A stretch of DNA of 64,000 bases from Onchidella celtica (Eukaryota > Mollusca > Gastropoda > Systellommatophora > Onchidiidae): NCBI GenBank assembly GCA_963931925.1, contig OZ007571.1, positions 58,367,625 to 58,431,624 on the forward strand, given 5' to 3'. A program made the position numbers and the translations under genes. Under the pieces are notes generated by a model that ran no database searches, was not told where the DNA came from, and worked only from the letters and a program-made list of their open reading frames with translations. Below, one piece after another: positions 1-11,874 of this stretch. How positions within the stretch are numbered: the first letter of the stretch is position 1; every line of letters starts with the position of its first letter.

Positions 1-735
1 CACTTGATACTGCGGTATGTCAGTCTCATTCCAGGCAATCCTGGGGTGTTGATATAAAGTATCTTTAAGTACCCTTCACCATTCTGATATTATTTCCGGT
101 AGGCAGAGGGGCAAACGAATGACTGACGCGGTGACTCAGACTTGGAGTCGCTGGGGGTCTACTGATATGGGGCTCAGTCACATCAATTTTATGCGCCATA
201 GAACACCTCAGCGCTGCAAGTCCACGGCAACAGGGCCCTGTTGTAAATCCCTTCCCGGAATCACTTCCAAACGTCTTCAGTGTAGCTCCAAAAGCTGGTT
301 TAGCGGGCCATTGCCCGGCATGTGGGTCTCTCTCACGTGAAAATCATTGGCAATGAAGCTATAGGCATGAGCTCTTTCACCCAGTGGGATGTTGCTGTAA
401 CTACGTCATATCTTCTGATTAACTCCTCTTTGCCGGACGGAACCTGGGGGGTTCTAAATGTGTTCATGTTGGAACCACATCCGGGACGCCTGGAGCACAA
501 AAATCGCTCAATTTCTAGTATCAAATCCCTCATCTTTCACTGGCACGCTTAGGTTTAATAATGAGCTGGGTGGATGAGAAAAGAAGCTAGTAGGGGGGCC
601 CGTGTCGGGAAAGTTGATGCCCATCATCTAACATTTACTCGTGTTTACAATCTTTTCCCTAATACAATAACTGTGGAATGTGTCACAAGAAAAGTACCAC
701 AAGAGAAAGAAATGTAATGCCGGTTATATGAAAAG
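1..735. other. Unassigned stretch, no gene recognised
   Basis: About 80-560 is more GC-balanced than its surroundings and holds overlapping open frames on both strands (for example 119-340 and 333-533), but none has a domain or motif that I recognise. No terminal repeats or poly-A tail were found. It may be the worn end of an interspersed repeat or a fragment of an exon; the sequence does not decide. Confidence 0.3.
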
Positions 736-739
736 AAAT

Positions 740-800
740 AATAGCGCTGTGGCCTCGTGGTTAGGGCACTTGATTTGTTCAAATCCTGTTCGTCTTCATA
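740..800 (+). mobile_element. tRNA-derived SINE head fragment
   Basis: A box A-like segment (TGGCCTCGTGGTTAGGGC, 750-767) is followed within 10 bp by a box B-like segment (TTGTTCAAATCC, 775-786), the two parts of an internal RNA polymerase III promoter. The spacing is much shorter than in a real tRNA, and no cloverleaf can be drawn. This fits a decayed tRNA-type SINE rather than a tRNA gene. No clear 3' tail or target duplication is visible. Confidence 0.5.
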
Positions 801-3800
801 ATGTAAACTAACTAGTTTCTCGCTGCCTAAATCGTCGCTGATTTAATGCCACTGAGCTGAACAATTATGTACTCCTCCAAGTTTATATTTTTACCATAAT
901 GCTATATCCTTAAGTTCCAACGCTGACTTCCAGGAAGACCTTAGGATTAAAAATTGAAAGAAAAAAAAAACACACACACTTGAAATTCGCACCGTCTTTG
1001 AAAAAGAAAATCAATGTTGCTCTCACTCTCTCCCTGTATCTCAGTGTCTTCATCTTCAACACTTCATTTTTTTCCTACAGAACGCATAGCAGTTCGTCAC
1101 GGTTTTTTGTTTTTTTTTGTTTGTAAATCTCCCTGAGAGAAAAAAAAACAAAACTTTTCTTTTCTTTTTGAAACCAATGAACATTTTCGTATGTTGCATA
1201 AAGAGTCTTTGAACTTCAAGTGCACTCACATCTTCTGGCACTTAAAGAATAAAAATGAATACATCTTGCTCTGATTCATTATACTATTTAGATATAATAT
1301 TTTTAAAAATGACAAATATATTGGGCACATGTTTGCGAGAAAGAAAGAAACACTGAGAGGTGTTACGTTCTTTGATCACAATGATTGCTGTAAGCTGAGA
1401 AAATCTACGTGAAGTTTCTTTGGACACTGCAGAGGACAAATTCAGAAATGTGATACTGGCGTCAGAAATTAGTTCTCGTAAGAAGTGACAAAATGGACCC
1501 TCACTGCAGAACTACCGTCGGAAAAAATGACTATAATACTATTTCATTTTGTGCGTCTTTTCTCCTTTTCTCTGAAAATTGCACCAGGTATTCCCCAGCT
1601 ATTGAAAAATTGAAAACCTAACTTCGCGATGGCAATTTTTGTGATCGAAAAAGACCTTACTGCAGACCTACAGAGTAATACAATACTATTTTTATGTCTT
1701 TCTCCTTTGCTTTAATAATCCTTCTACTTTTAATACATACCACAAACATAAAAAATGCCGGCGCCCAGATTTAAGACGCCCGTGAAAGATAAAAACTCTT
1801 TAGCCTAAGTGTCTATGGATGTTTAAATTACTGTCAGTGGACGCTGCCAATTACTGAATGACACACATTATTTTCCACTCCTGAATTACTCTGACATCAA
1901 CGCCGGAGGTTGAAATACATAGTTTTCCGTAACGCAGATCAGTCATGATAGACTTTATTCTGTTGATGTTTTAAGATACGTTCATCCATTCTAGAAAAAT
2001 CTTGCTACTTTGGGTTCATAGCTCTTCATCACATGGCATCATCAAAATTTAAGACAAAATGACTGAAAAAAAAATGTGTTCTTAATTTCACCCTATAATG
2101 CTTGACATAGCCTTCATCGTTGCGAAACAAGTCTGTTACTTATAAACATCGATTTAAAATGCTGAAATAGTTTCAAAAACACAAACTTTTGCTGTGCAAA
2201 ATTATTTCCGTATAAGTATTCCAAATATGGATCAATGGGCAAAAAAAGGGAAAAAAAAAACACAGAAAAAGTTATGTGGTTGCTTAGAGTGGTAAATTTC
2301 GCCGTTGCTGATGTAGTGTGTTTAAAGCATAGTAATCATTCAATATATGAGGCATTCTTGAAAGCTCGTCAAGAGCGACATATCTGACGAATGATCACTG
2401 GGAAAAAAATACAATACCGGTACTGAATTCCGTTTTAGTTCCAAAATTTCAAAGTTTACATCTGCCTCTAATGAGTTATCTTCATAATAATTGTATCATA
2501 ATGGCTTTAAATCATGAAAATAGTATCATTCTTTTTAGGACAATTACACAATTGCAAGCCTCATTTTAGCGGACAAACTTTTGATAATCGTCAAGGCACA
2601 TTTAGCATGCATAAAATGCGCACAATTTGTTTTACATACACACACACACAAACAGGTTACAGCGTTTTACATCCCATCTGAATCATTCGAATTGCAGTAA
2701 ATTTTAACTGGAAACTAACTGCTCTTGAACATTAATGACATTTTTTTTTTTATGGTTTCCATAACAATATTGAAGCTTAAAATCAGCAAAATTTTATTCT
2801 GTCTTTGACGCCACGCCTTGAGGTTGTTGCTGCCAGTGTTTACCTTTCACCTCGATATTTCTGGGTAAGCCAAGCTGATGTGGCACACACGGCTCTTACC
2901 TGATGATAACTGACTTCAGGAATTTATTTACTCGAGAAAGTTCTCTGTAAATCAATTATGAAGGACAGAAACACGAGTATTCTTTCTTGTAGCACTTTCC
3001 GGTGTAATTGACACCAAGGCGACACTGCAGACATAACGGAACTGACTGATTACTTGGTGGAGTGGAGAGAAAGAAAGAAGGAGAGAGATGGAGTGAGCAG
3101 GTGCTTTCATTTCAGCTGTCAGACGCAGAATAAAGATAGACGAATGTTACATGCGGTAACTTCCGGCGAGTTACGCCGCTCTGGACAGAAAGCAAAATCA
3201 TTTCTACAAGAAGCTTTCCTATCAAGAAACTACGCCTATCGAGTGTGGGACAGGAAACGTTTGGTGGCTAGATGTTACTTACATGTGTTTCAAGCCAATA
3301 AAGTTAATTTGTCTCCCAAGTTACTGTACTTATTTCTCAGTTTAGAGAACACGTAGAGGCGGATAAAACACAAATTTACAATACTTTAAAATATTCTGCA
3401 TCCTTGTTTCTTACACAATTTTTTTTGTTTTGTTAACTGAGGTAATGAAAGTCGGGAAAGTCTCCTCTACATACTTTTTGTATGTGTGTGCGAAAATGGG
3501 ATGACTTGATTTTAATGATCGTTTATTCTGATATAATCGTTCCAACTCGGGGGAACGCTCTTTCTCTCCCCCCCCCCCTCACCCCACCCGAAAGTCTACG
3601 GATCTGGAGGGGGGCGGCAGCGGAGGAGATTACTTCGACCTTGAATAATATGTCGGCCTTGTGGTGAAAGCAGAGCGTCGCTTTTATTTTTCTCATTCCA
3701 CACTACGCAAGATAACAATTGCTACTGATTCGACTCAGTCTTCTACTTCAAAATGTTGACCATCGAAAGGGGATAAGAGTTTTTTAAAAAAATAAAATAC

Positions 3801-3835
3801 TTATGAAAATCAAAACAACCTTTTTTTTATCCAAC
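800..3835. other. Unique AT-rich non-coding DNA
   Basis: Contains A and T homopolymers, a short CA tract (about 2635-2652) and a loosely repeated segment: blocks near 1503-1570 and 1660-1710 both read CTGCAGA, then TACTATTT, then GTCTTTCTCC-like sequence, suggesting an old local duplication. Short open frames at 3054-3356 and 3482-3667 have no recognisable domain. A C run and a G-rich patch lie at about 3570-3620. Confidence 0.4.
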
Positions 3836-3840
3836 CGCTT

Positions 3841-4194
3841 TACAGGGAAGATTGCTTAGAATTCCATGGACTGCAAAGAAGACAAATGAAGAAGTGTTGA
3901 GACAAGCAGAGGAAAAGAGGACACTCCTTAACAAGGTCAGCAAAAGACAGGGAACATTTTTTGGACATGTAATGAGAAGACGAGGACTAGAATATTTGGT
4001 AACAACAGGGAAATTCAATGGGAGAAGAAGTCGGGGACGACAACGCATAAAGATGCAGGACGACCTAAAGGCCTGGCTGGGAATGCACACCACCAACAAC
4101 GTCATCAGGGCTACGGAAGATCGCGAGAGATGGAGGGTCATGATCGCCAACGCCTACCGGCAGGGCACTTCATGAATGAATGAATACAGGGAAG
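3841..4194 (+). mobile_element. 5'-truncated non-LTR retrotransposon (LINE) with target-site duplication
   Basis: The insert is the last about 330 bp of a LINE: the C-terminal part of a reverse-transcriptase polyprotein followed by a short ATGA/GAAT tail (about 4170-4186). It is bounded by direct repeats TACAGGGAAG at 3841-3850 and 4185-4194; one further A also matches. A truncated 5' end, a simple 3' tail and a 10-11 bp duplication are what target-primed reverse transcription leaves. The clade is not assigned. Confidence 0.8.
3849..4175 (+). pseudogene. LINE reverse-transcriptase C-terminal fragment
   Basis: The frame is open from the truncation point to a stop at 4175, about 108 codons. 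It begins RLLRIPWTAKKTNEEVLRQ and continues with a TFFGHVMRRRGLEYLV segment, then a basic GRRSRGRQR block. This order (LRIPW..R/KTNEEVL, then GHVMR, then GK..G.RSRGRQR) is the familiar tail of metazoan endonuclease-reverse transcriptase LINE proteins, beyond the polymerase active site. The endonuclease domain and the polymerase YxDD core are missing, so the fragment cannot act. It is not a host gene. The 26.6-27.3 kb copy is a relative in the same broad group but not a close copy. Confidence 0.82.
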
Positions 4195-5095
4195 AAACAG
4201 AGAGTGAGAGAGAGATAAGGGGGGGGGGGGGGGAGAAGAAAAGAATCGGATTACTTAAACAGTTGTGACACGTTCAAAACGTTTCTCTTCACCAACTGCA
4301 CTTGTAGAACGGCATAAATCTTTGCCCATAAATAATTTCGGTTCCAAATGAGTTGGGGCGTTACTAATTCTCTCCCCCCTCCCGTCTTAGCTTTTTTTTT
4401 GGTGAAATTCCTTGGTCGACTTTCAAAAACAATTTCACACCTTGAAAATGCCCCCCCCCCCCCCCCCCCCATGAATGTGGACAACCTTAGTGTCTTGGCA
4501 AATTATTTACATTTCTCTTTGGTAAATTTCAATTTTCAAATCAGCCATGAGTGCTACTTCACAAAAAAGTGACCAAAAACCTGCCGGATAAATTGATATC
4601 TTGCACAATCTTTGTGATCTACAGTTAAAGTGAAATGGCAGTCATCCAGATTTGTTGTGTCTTTGGTAACCGGTGTTAACTTGAGACAGTTATTGGAAAA
4701 TGCACCAGTGTGAACTGTAATCCAGGAAGCAATTACTGGCGGCTTCAGATCTTACAGTTGCCTTTAATGGGCAGTGCACGCGTTTTGTTTTATTCTTCTT
4801 ATAGTCTCTTTCCATAGCGTGTCAATAAGTCTCTGCCCGCAGAGCATTCATTCCCTTTAGCAGCACTTTAAGGGACCGCACATTAGCCAACACACAAAGT
4901 CTGATATCAAGTTGTGGCAGTTTTGACAGGTACGGCGGCCTGAGCCGTCTGTAAGGAACGGGGGAGGGGGGGGAGAGGAGGAAAGGGAGATAATACTCCC
5001 CTGACACTCGTTTTACGGCCACTGGGCTGATTATCATCTTATTTGCAGACCAGATAAACGCACATAAAACGTAGCCATGAATCAAAGAGGTTTTT
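4195..5095. other. Homopolymer-rich non-coding stretch
   Basis: Holds a pure G run (about 4218-4233), a long C run (about 4451-4470) and a G-rich patch (about 4960-4985). Small open frames across these runs (4251-4484 minus, 4348-4572 plus) translate the homopolymers as Gly or Pro and are not convincing genes. Confidence 0.4.
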
Positions 5096-5104
5096 CCAAT
5101 CGGC

Positions 5105-5300
5105 ACAGGGATCCAGTAGTTAAAGTGCTTCAATTGGGCGTGACAGGTCCGGTCCCAGGTTTGAAACCTACTCGGGGTGGTGTGCACCTAACCAAAATTA
5201 GGCGTGTTACTCAACAGCCTGGCAGGGGCCCCTTAAGCTTGGTCTCTGATTTCGCCTCAGTTCATCGTGTTGACAAAAGACGTTAAAAAACAACAAGCAA
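5105..5300 (+). mobile_element. tRNA-derived SINE
   Basis: Box A-like sequence TAGTTAAAGTGCTTC starts at 5117, and box B (GGTTTGAAACC) lies at 5158-5168. They are followed by an unrelated body of about 110 bp and an A/CAA-rich end (about 5284-5302). The head resembles the one at 57.74-57.83 kb. It is degenerate, with no cloverleaf and no clear target duplication. The open frame 4822-5187 on the minus strand runs through it and is not a gene. Confidence 0.5.
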
Positions 5301-8300
5301 AACTGAAGTGCATATTCCCAATGTAAGCGTCCTGACCACAGAGGTCATGTGAAAAAGCCACACATCGAACCAAATCAAGTGGCAGAACTTTTCTCTCCTG
5401 TGATAAAGTTTCATGTCGGCCCATTTCAAACCCAGTTTTGCCTCGTATCTTAATATATCTCTCTCTGTACTGTCCACTTTTCATAAAGCGGATATTAATG
5501 TTTACACTCTTTGAACAACGACATAACTATTTGAAATCGATTCCACTGGGTCCAGTGTTCCAGGTCAAACCTCCTGAAGCATTATTATGCACAGATCTCA
5601 AGAAAGCCGTTCACACTACATCATCAGCTAACAACAGCAACATAATTTCTAGTGATCAAAGGAAAATATAATTATGCTGTGTAACCATTTCATAAAACAC
5701 AGTTCATTTCATCGGAAACTGCTGGGAAATATTTACATGTTTTAAATGCAAATTTCCAGGAGAAGCCAAAAAGTGATTATATGGTTTCAAATGCAACACT
5801 TCATAGCTGCAGGCAGGTTTTCTTCTTGTTTTGTTGATTCACTTCACCTTGTCGAAATTTCCATCTTTTCACCTTCCTTTTCTCAAGTTTACAAGATCAG
5901 ATTATATTATGTACATATTTTCTTAAAGTTGTTGGCTTGGTTTATCAAGAGCACACCCAGATATAGGTACAGAAATGATGAATTCGTGTACAGTTCATCC
6001 AAGGGGGTAAACCGGCTTGTGCGAAGAGTGTATACTATGTAATTGGTGTATGTTCGGTGGTTGTTGTTTTTTTTTCACATACACATTTAAAAGTCTGACT
6101 CGAGATACAGGTGGCACTCACGACAGATCGGCATGGCGGATTACTGGCTGAAACGCTGGAAAAGAGTACGTGAGCTCGAAGTTCAAATCAGGCGATTAAT
6201 TATTAATTAATATTAATTTCTAATAATTGTTTCTAGCGGTGTTCTTTCAGGGCAAAGTCATGTACTGTGAAAGTATAGAGACTTATTCCAGAATATTGCT
6301 TAATATCTTCTGCTGACATCTATCTCCGTTCTTCAACTCCACGGAGCCGGGTTGTTCCATCAAAGTTTTACGGTTTATGGGATCAACCCGCAAAAATGAT
6401 TACTCTGTCAAAATCTTGGAAGCTGTGGAGGAAATAAAGCAATAGCACCTGAATATGTGGGGAAGAACGGTGGGGTAAAAAAATCACAACCACTGGCCCA
6501 GCGTTTAATCTTTAGCACTAACTGGTGGTAAAAGTAAACACACAACGAGATATATAACCACAAAAATAAAGTTTTCCAAAAACGCAATCTCTGTCTACTG
6601 ACCTGTTCTTTACCATTTTAATCTCTGATTTTCTTCCGTAAATTTTTACACCTTGATAAAACTTGCTTAGCCCAGCAAAGAGAAGAGCAGATCGCGGCGT
6701 GCGTTTGCCCATTCTACACAAGCCGCCAGGTTACTATAAATTCAACTTCCCCATCAGCATTATAATACATAGCCTATAGAACAACACCCAGAGTTAAACA
6801 CTTCACAGTTAAAGTCGTAATCCCTGTTATGCGCAGAGGGCGATGCATAGGGAGAGAAGGCTTTTATAAAGGGCTACCGACTGCATCAAAAACAATGGTG
6901 TTATTATTAATAACAATTGTTTGAAAAAAAAAAAAAACAGATATATATACTGCCTTCAGATGCATGAAAACCTAACAGAACACGATAAATGTATACGTTT
7001 ACGCTTATGAAACCCGTGATAATACAGATCAATACTTCAAGATAACAATCATCTATAATAATGTCACACTGACAGCAACCAACCATTCAGCGCAAATGCA
7101 AAACGTCGAATTTGGAAGTTAATTCTCTCAAAGGTGAGAAAGGAGCTAAAGTAGGCAGTAAAATGCGAATGGGGTTATTTCATTTTCCTGGGATGTTGTC
7201 TTATCTGAGTAATACGGACCATAAAGTTTGTCTTTCCGGGGTTAAAGATTACCATAGACAGACAATGAATATTATGAGAAAGAAATGGGGTGTTGGTAGA
7301 GCACCAGGCTTCGTTAGGAACTGTGGCATTTAAACCTTTAAATGCTAAAGTCTTGAAACTAATTATTTTATATAGTCCCCAAATACTTTCAGATCCAATT
7401 AATGAGTAACGGCCCGGCAGTTATAGGGTTACCCATCACCTCCCAAGGGAATCGTTCACTCCTGCTGCCAACAAGCGCTTCCAATGAATAGTTTTGAGTC
7501 CTTGCTAATTACAGAATTCTATTTTTTTTAAAATACATATTGCTCTCTTTATTCAAAGCAAAACGATTTTTAAAATCCTGCACGCTTTAAAGAGTTCATT
7601 ACAAATAATACTGTATCTAAGCAAGGAAATGGTAGGGCCACCTGAATAATATACTTCAAAACTTACAAAATCTATTGCCCTGGTTCCCTATATGTATCTT
7701 GAAATTAGACAACTGCTTTTTCAGTTTTCTTATTCCAGATAATGTAATCATTTCTATTGATTCGACTCTGTTTTCGTTACTGAATACTTTGGTTTTGTTG
7801 TTGTTCAATATCCTTTAAGTATAGTGGTTGAACTGTTGTTCAGAAGATAGTGCCATGAGACATAAATAGAAGGGGGAGAAAAGGTTAAGAACAACTGATT
7901 TATCGAATAGTGCTGGGCTTTCTTTGTGCCCATAAATCAGTATAAAGCAGGGATGATAACTGTTAACCTACTGAGAGTAAATGAGAAGTGGGTTACGTCT
8001 GACATGTGGAAGGAATGGGTTCAGAATTGGCTGGAGGTGCTCGATAACAGATAACCGGATAAAGGTGAAACATTTAATGTGGCAAATACTTAACGCCCAT
8101 ATCACGATTGCAGACAGTGTAAAGTTGCGTCTGTAGATTTTATAACGCTAGCGCAAGAGCCGCTACAAGAAAGAGATACTTCAGTTATAATTATAGCTTA
8201 AGTCGGCTATTAGATATACGCATATAAATTATAACTATTACCATTAGTTGTCGACTGATTACTTTTGAAGTATTATTATTTTTTAATATATGAAAGAAAT

Positions 8301-8900
8301 ACGAATTGACCTGGTTCTTCCAGCTGTTGGTCTGACAAGAATCAAACACACCCACCAAACCAGCTGCTGAGATTCCAACAAAATTTGGATCATTTAAGCA
8401 TTTTCCTTTGATACTATACTTTTTATAATACACTATGGCAGGTGTGAACATTTCAGATCGCTGGAGGATTTAGCTGACTCAATAGACGCTAAACAGTGTC
8501 CCGCCCTGTTATATTTTAAAAGTAAATTTATGGGAGACAAAAGTACTGGAACAGTTTTATCTGAGCATCACAGCAAGTGGCACCAGGCTGTGTCTTCCTT
8601 TTCCCTCATTATTCTCCTTCGGGAAATGAGACTCAAGACAGATTACGGTTTTTACTACTCAGGTTAAAGATTGAGCGCTATTCTCAATATCAGTCGTATG
8701 TCCCAATTTCTCGGCAAAGGCGAGAGAATTCAAAGTAAAAGTCAGTCACATGATAAACTGATAAGCATCACAGAGTTACAAAAAACAACACCCCCTCGAG
8801 AGTCTTGTAGTCTTTGAATCAACTATCCCGTCAGCCTATGCAGATCATCCCATTCTGCATCTTAACGACCCATCCCTACAATCCCGATGGCTGAAAGTCA
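5300..8900. other. Unique AT-rich non-coding DNA
   Basis: No gene, tRNA or terminal repeats recognised. Several short open frames (5746-6042 plus, 6518-6721 minus, 7112-7333 plus, 8191-8451 minus) lack domains and splice context. The sequence is free of long microsatellites compared with the rest of the window. Confidence 0.4.
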
Positions 8901-8904
8901 AAAA

Positions 8905-9140
8905 AAGAGAGAGAAATGGGTGGGAGCAGGGGGTAATAACAGAGAGAGAAATGGGTGGGAGCAGGGGGTAATAACAGAGAGAGAAATGGGTGGGAGCAGG
9001 GGGTAATAACAGAGAGAGAAATGGGTGGGAGCAGGGGGTAATAACAGAGAGAGAAATGGGTGGGAGCAGGGGGTAATAACAGAGAGAGAAATGGGTGGGA
9101 GCAGGGGGTAATAACAGAGAAAGAAATGGGTGGAGGAAGG
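8905..9140. repeat. 35-bp minisatellite, about 6.5 copies
   Basis: A 35-bp unit containing GGGTGGGAGCAGGGGGTAAT and AACAGAGAGAGAAAT repeats with unit starts at 8918, 8953, 8988, 9023, 9058, 9093 and 9128. Internal copies are identical and the last one diverges (GAAAGAAATGGGTGGAGG). Because 35 is not a multiple of three, each frame cycles through all three translations. That explains the long Ser/Leu/Pro-rich minus-strand open frame here, which is not a gene. Confidence 0.95.
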
Positions 9141-9622
9141 AGACAGGAATCTATGCGTACCTGCAATGTTGCAGCAGGATGCATTTCATTTAGTGAACCC
9201 AAATTTGAATCTCTGAGCAACGTGCCAGTCACAAATAAAAGACAACAATAGCATTGATAGGAAGCTTTCCCGGTTCTCTGTGGTTAGTACTGTTTGGATC
9301 AGTTTTATGCATCTATATCCTGAAGTCAAAAGACTTGTAGTAAGTGTATAAAATTTGAAAGTTATACAATGGTGCCACCGACTGAGCATAAGGAAAAACG
9401 TGCCGAAATGTTGTTAAGTTTCTCTTTTATTAATACCGACTAAGGATAACTTAACCAGGGGAAAATTTGCACCGGCGGAAAAATGTGAGCATTTCATGGT
9501 GACAATGACTAGACCATTACAATAACGAATGCTGTCTTGTGAAAGAACAGAGCTCTTCTTTACTGTCTTTCTCCCAGAACGCGCGTAAAAAGTTCTGTCG
9601 ACATTCTCCTCAATCCCCACTG

Positions 9623-9770
9623 CTTAATTCCATTGGCCTGGGCTACCCTACCAGTGTTGCTCATTCTGTGGAATTGAGCCTCAACTGCTGTGGGAGAGCT
9701 AAATTCATGGGTCACGAATATGGGGGGGGGGGGGGGGACCGGTTTTAAAAGCTTAAGAACCACTAAGACA
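9623..9770 (+). repeat. Copy 1 of an unnamed interspersed repeat with internal poly-G
   Basis: Matches 36913-37074. Both start TAATTCCA(T/C)TG, then carry CTACCC or TTACCC, ACCA(G/A)TGTTGCT, TCTGT(G/A)GAAT and a G run (9721-9737 here). This copy ends TTAAGAACCACT, which resembles the terminal repeat of hAT transposons (CAGTGGTTCTTAA read inverted). No protein is encoded. Confidence 0.5.
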
Positions 9771-9774
9771 GATT

Positions 9775-11140
9775 ATCGCTGCCCTATCAAGAAACCGTAC
9801 GAGTGCCGAGAATTTATTTTTACGGCGGAGAAAAAACTGTTTTACATGGAGTGTATTTTTCATCTTTAAATATTTGAATTATAAATAACCCTTTAAAACA
9901 GTGTTATCCCCCTTCATTAATGAAAAAAAAATACAAAAAATACATTCAATAAGTTCACAGAATATTTGGGGGGAAGGTTGTTATCGGCACTTGTGTGAAC
10001 CAAATTGTACAATTTCATGACAAGCCAGCATTATGTGCAATGTGACATTATCTCTTGGTAATTCGCTTTAGTATTAATTGGTTGATACAAGACCAAGATC
10101 AAACATCAACGGTTTGCCAGAGAATTTGATTCTCGAACTTCTCTAACCAAACTGCTAGCAAATTCACGCGGCAGTTCGCTCGTCCACGGCAAACACTCCA
10201 CACTGTTTGAACTCCGTGTCCTACCTGCGAAATTTTTAGGCTTTCCTATTGACTTTCCGGCAGCGGACGCTTACCGAAGGGCCCGTCGTTGCCCGCTTTA
10301 CTGCGCGAGAATGACGCCCTTTGACGCTTTAATGATTGTTTTGTACCTAATTCACTTAACGGTGGATAAAGCGATGAAATTACATTAGTTAATACAATGT
10401 GCATTTGGCGTTCGCTAATGCTGCAGGTAGATGGAATTTCACTATTAAGAACTGCAGTTCGTGCAAGGTGAGAAATGGAAATAATATCTGTGTGTACGTG
10501 TGCTGTGTGTGTAAATGTAGGGTGGGGGGGGGGGGGGAGTCACGACTTTGGCTATAGCGTAAGTATGTCCGCTTTCCGCATTTCCGAAGAAAATGTACCC
10601 ACTATATCATTCATTAACGTTTAAAAGGAAAACTCGAGATGAATAGGTCTTCAATTACATGGGTACTTGGTAACAATAAATTTAAATGTATACGTTCTTC
10701 AATCTGTCTGTCTATTCTGTGATTTGTTTTGGTTTGTTTCGATATCTCTGTCCATTCACATGGGGAGAAGTAGTTCATTTTATAGGGACCAGGTCTAAAC
10801 TTTTTTTTTATAATTATTTTGGACTTCTTGTAAGTTCTCAACTAACCTTACTGCGAGAACGCAGCGCTGCCGCGATACAGAGAAAACTACCTCGCTGGGA
10901 CTGAAACTAGAAGTCTATGAACTTGCAACCCCCAGTTTCATCTCATAAAAAATACCACTGCTTTGTTGCACCCCGTTAAATTCTGAATGCATGACCACCT
11001 CACAACACTGGAGTTTTGAATATTATGGGGTGACCCCCCCCCTCCCCCCCCCTCCTCCCCCCCCCCCAAAAAAAAACCAGAACCCATAAAAATTTTATTA
11101 AATCCTACAAAGATCTTAAACTTAAACTTCACTCTGTGTA
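9775..11140. other. Non-coding stretch with a GC-richer patch and homopolymers
   Basis: About 10140-10330 is visibly richer in CG dinucleotides than its neighbours but has no open frame of note. A TG-rich segment (10490-10520) runs into a G run (about 10522-10537). A C/T-rich homopolymer block with an A run occupies about 11034-11075. No gene is recognised. Confidence 0.35.
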
Positions 11141-11143
11141 CAT

Positions 11144-11415
11144 TCATTTTCCAAAGTTCCAGCTATCTTGGTTGTTTTGCATGAAAGACAGTCTTTCCAA
11201 AATATGTTCCAAGTGGCGTCCTCGGCGTTGGAGGCAAACTTGCATACGTACGTCGAGCAAAATTGTCAATTACTCGAACACATTCCTCTTTGGGGATTTC
11301 TCTAATTTTTGCTGTGATTGCTGCCTTCAGTTCACCAATCGTTTGAGGGCTGTTCTCATACAACTTATTCTTGAGATACCCCCACAGATAAAACTCTGAG
11401 CTCCTCCCGATACAC
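11144..11415 (-). pseudogene. Tc1/mariner-type transposase, C-terminal remnant with frameshift
   Basis: Read on the minus strand from about 11415, the frame gives FYLWGYLKNKLYENSPQT and then a helical segment (GELKAAITAKIREIPKE, VIDNFARR). This is the characteristic end of IS630/Tc1/mariner DDE transposases just after the last catalytic residue (W-G-Y-L-K, then N-P-x-T-x-x-x-L-K). Homology jumps frame at about 11245-11252, where TACGTACG suggests a 4-bp CGTA duplication. The next frame continues VCLQRRGRHLEHILE and ends at a TGA at 11144-11146. All catalytic aspartates and the DNA-binding domain are absent, and an in-frame stop lies upstream near 11417. It is a dead fragment; terminal inverted repeats were not found. 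Confidence 0.82.
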
Positions 11416-11484
11416 TCCTACAACGGCCTTACTTCATTCTTTTTTCAGATTTTCTATTTGTTTTCCTCCTGTTTTTTGGTTGAA

Positions 11485-11560
11485 AGGGTAGGGGGCAGCG
11501 TTAGGGATTCGATAAGAGTTAAGGTTGAGTATAAGAACGGGGTTAGGGATAGGTTCGTTT
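11485..11560 (+). repeat. Short GTTAGGG-like patch
   Basis: A small cluster of GTTAGGG/GGTTAGGGATAGG motifs in G-rich sequence, resembling in style the larger block at 63.54-63.84 kb. It is too short and degenerate to call a telomeric array. Confidence 0.35.
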
Positions 11561-11649
11561 ACGTACGCGCCCCTAGCGCAAATCGCTTGGGATGCTTACG
11601 TACAAGTAACAAGCCTTTTCAAAATCACACTATGCGATACCGATGGGTG

Positions 11650-11870
11650 CAGCCAGGTCCTTTGAAATTAAGCATTGGAGATTGAGTTGAACGTCAGTGG
11701 AAAGTATCATACGAAATATGGCATAAGAACAACAAAGGCAATTCTGTACTTTCACAATACATGTAGTGCATATCATTTCACGGCCTATATATCCCTTCAC
11801 ACCCGTAAAGTTCCAGAATTTCAGCAAGGGGGTGGGGTGGGGGGATTACTTCCCATGAGAGAACCACTGA
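11650..11870 (+). repeat. Copy A of an unnamed interspersed repeat
   Basis: Shares ordered motifs with 20115-20330 and 49445-49680: an AAT..AA.CAATGGAGAT.GAGTTG-like start, ATAC.AAAT.TG.AATAAGA, and then TCTGTACTTTCACAATAC (11743-11760), followed by a G- or C-rich tract. It ends in a hAT-like GAGAACCACTG (about 11860-11870). It is non-coding; an open frame crosses it without any recognisable product. Confidence 0.55.
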
Positions 11871-11874
11871 TACA

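Noticed and set aside
4822..5187. 121-codon minus-strand open frame
   Set aside because: It runs through a SINE head and a G-rich tract and has no recognisable domain.
8905..9140. CRISPR-like array
   Set aside because: The 35-bp units are directly adjacent with no variable spacers, and the context is eukaryotic; it is a minisatellite.
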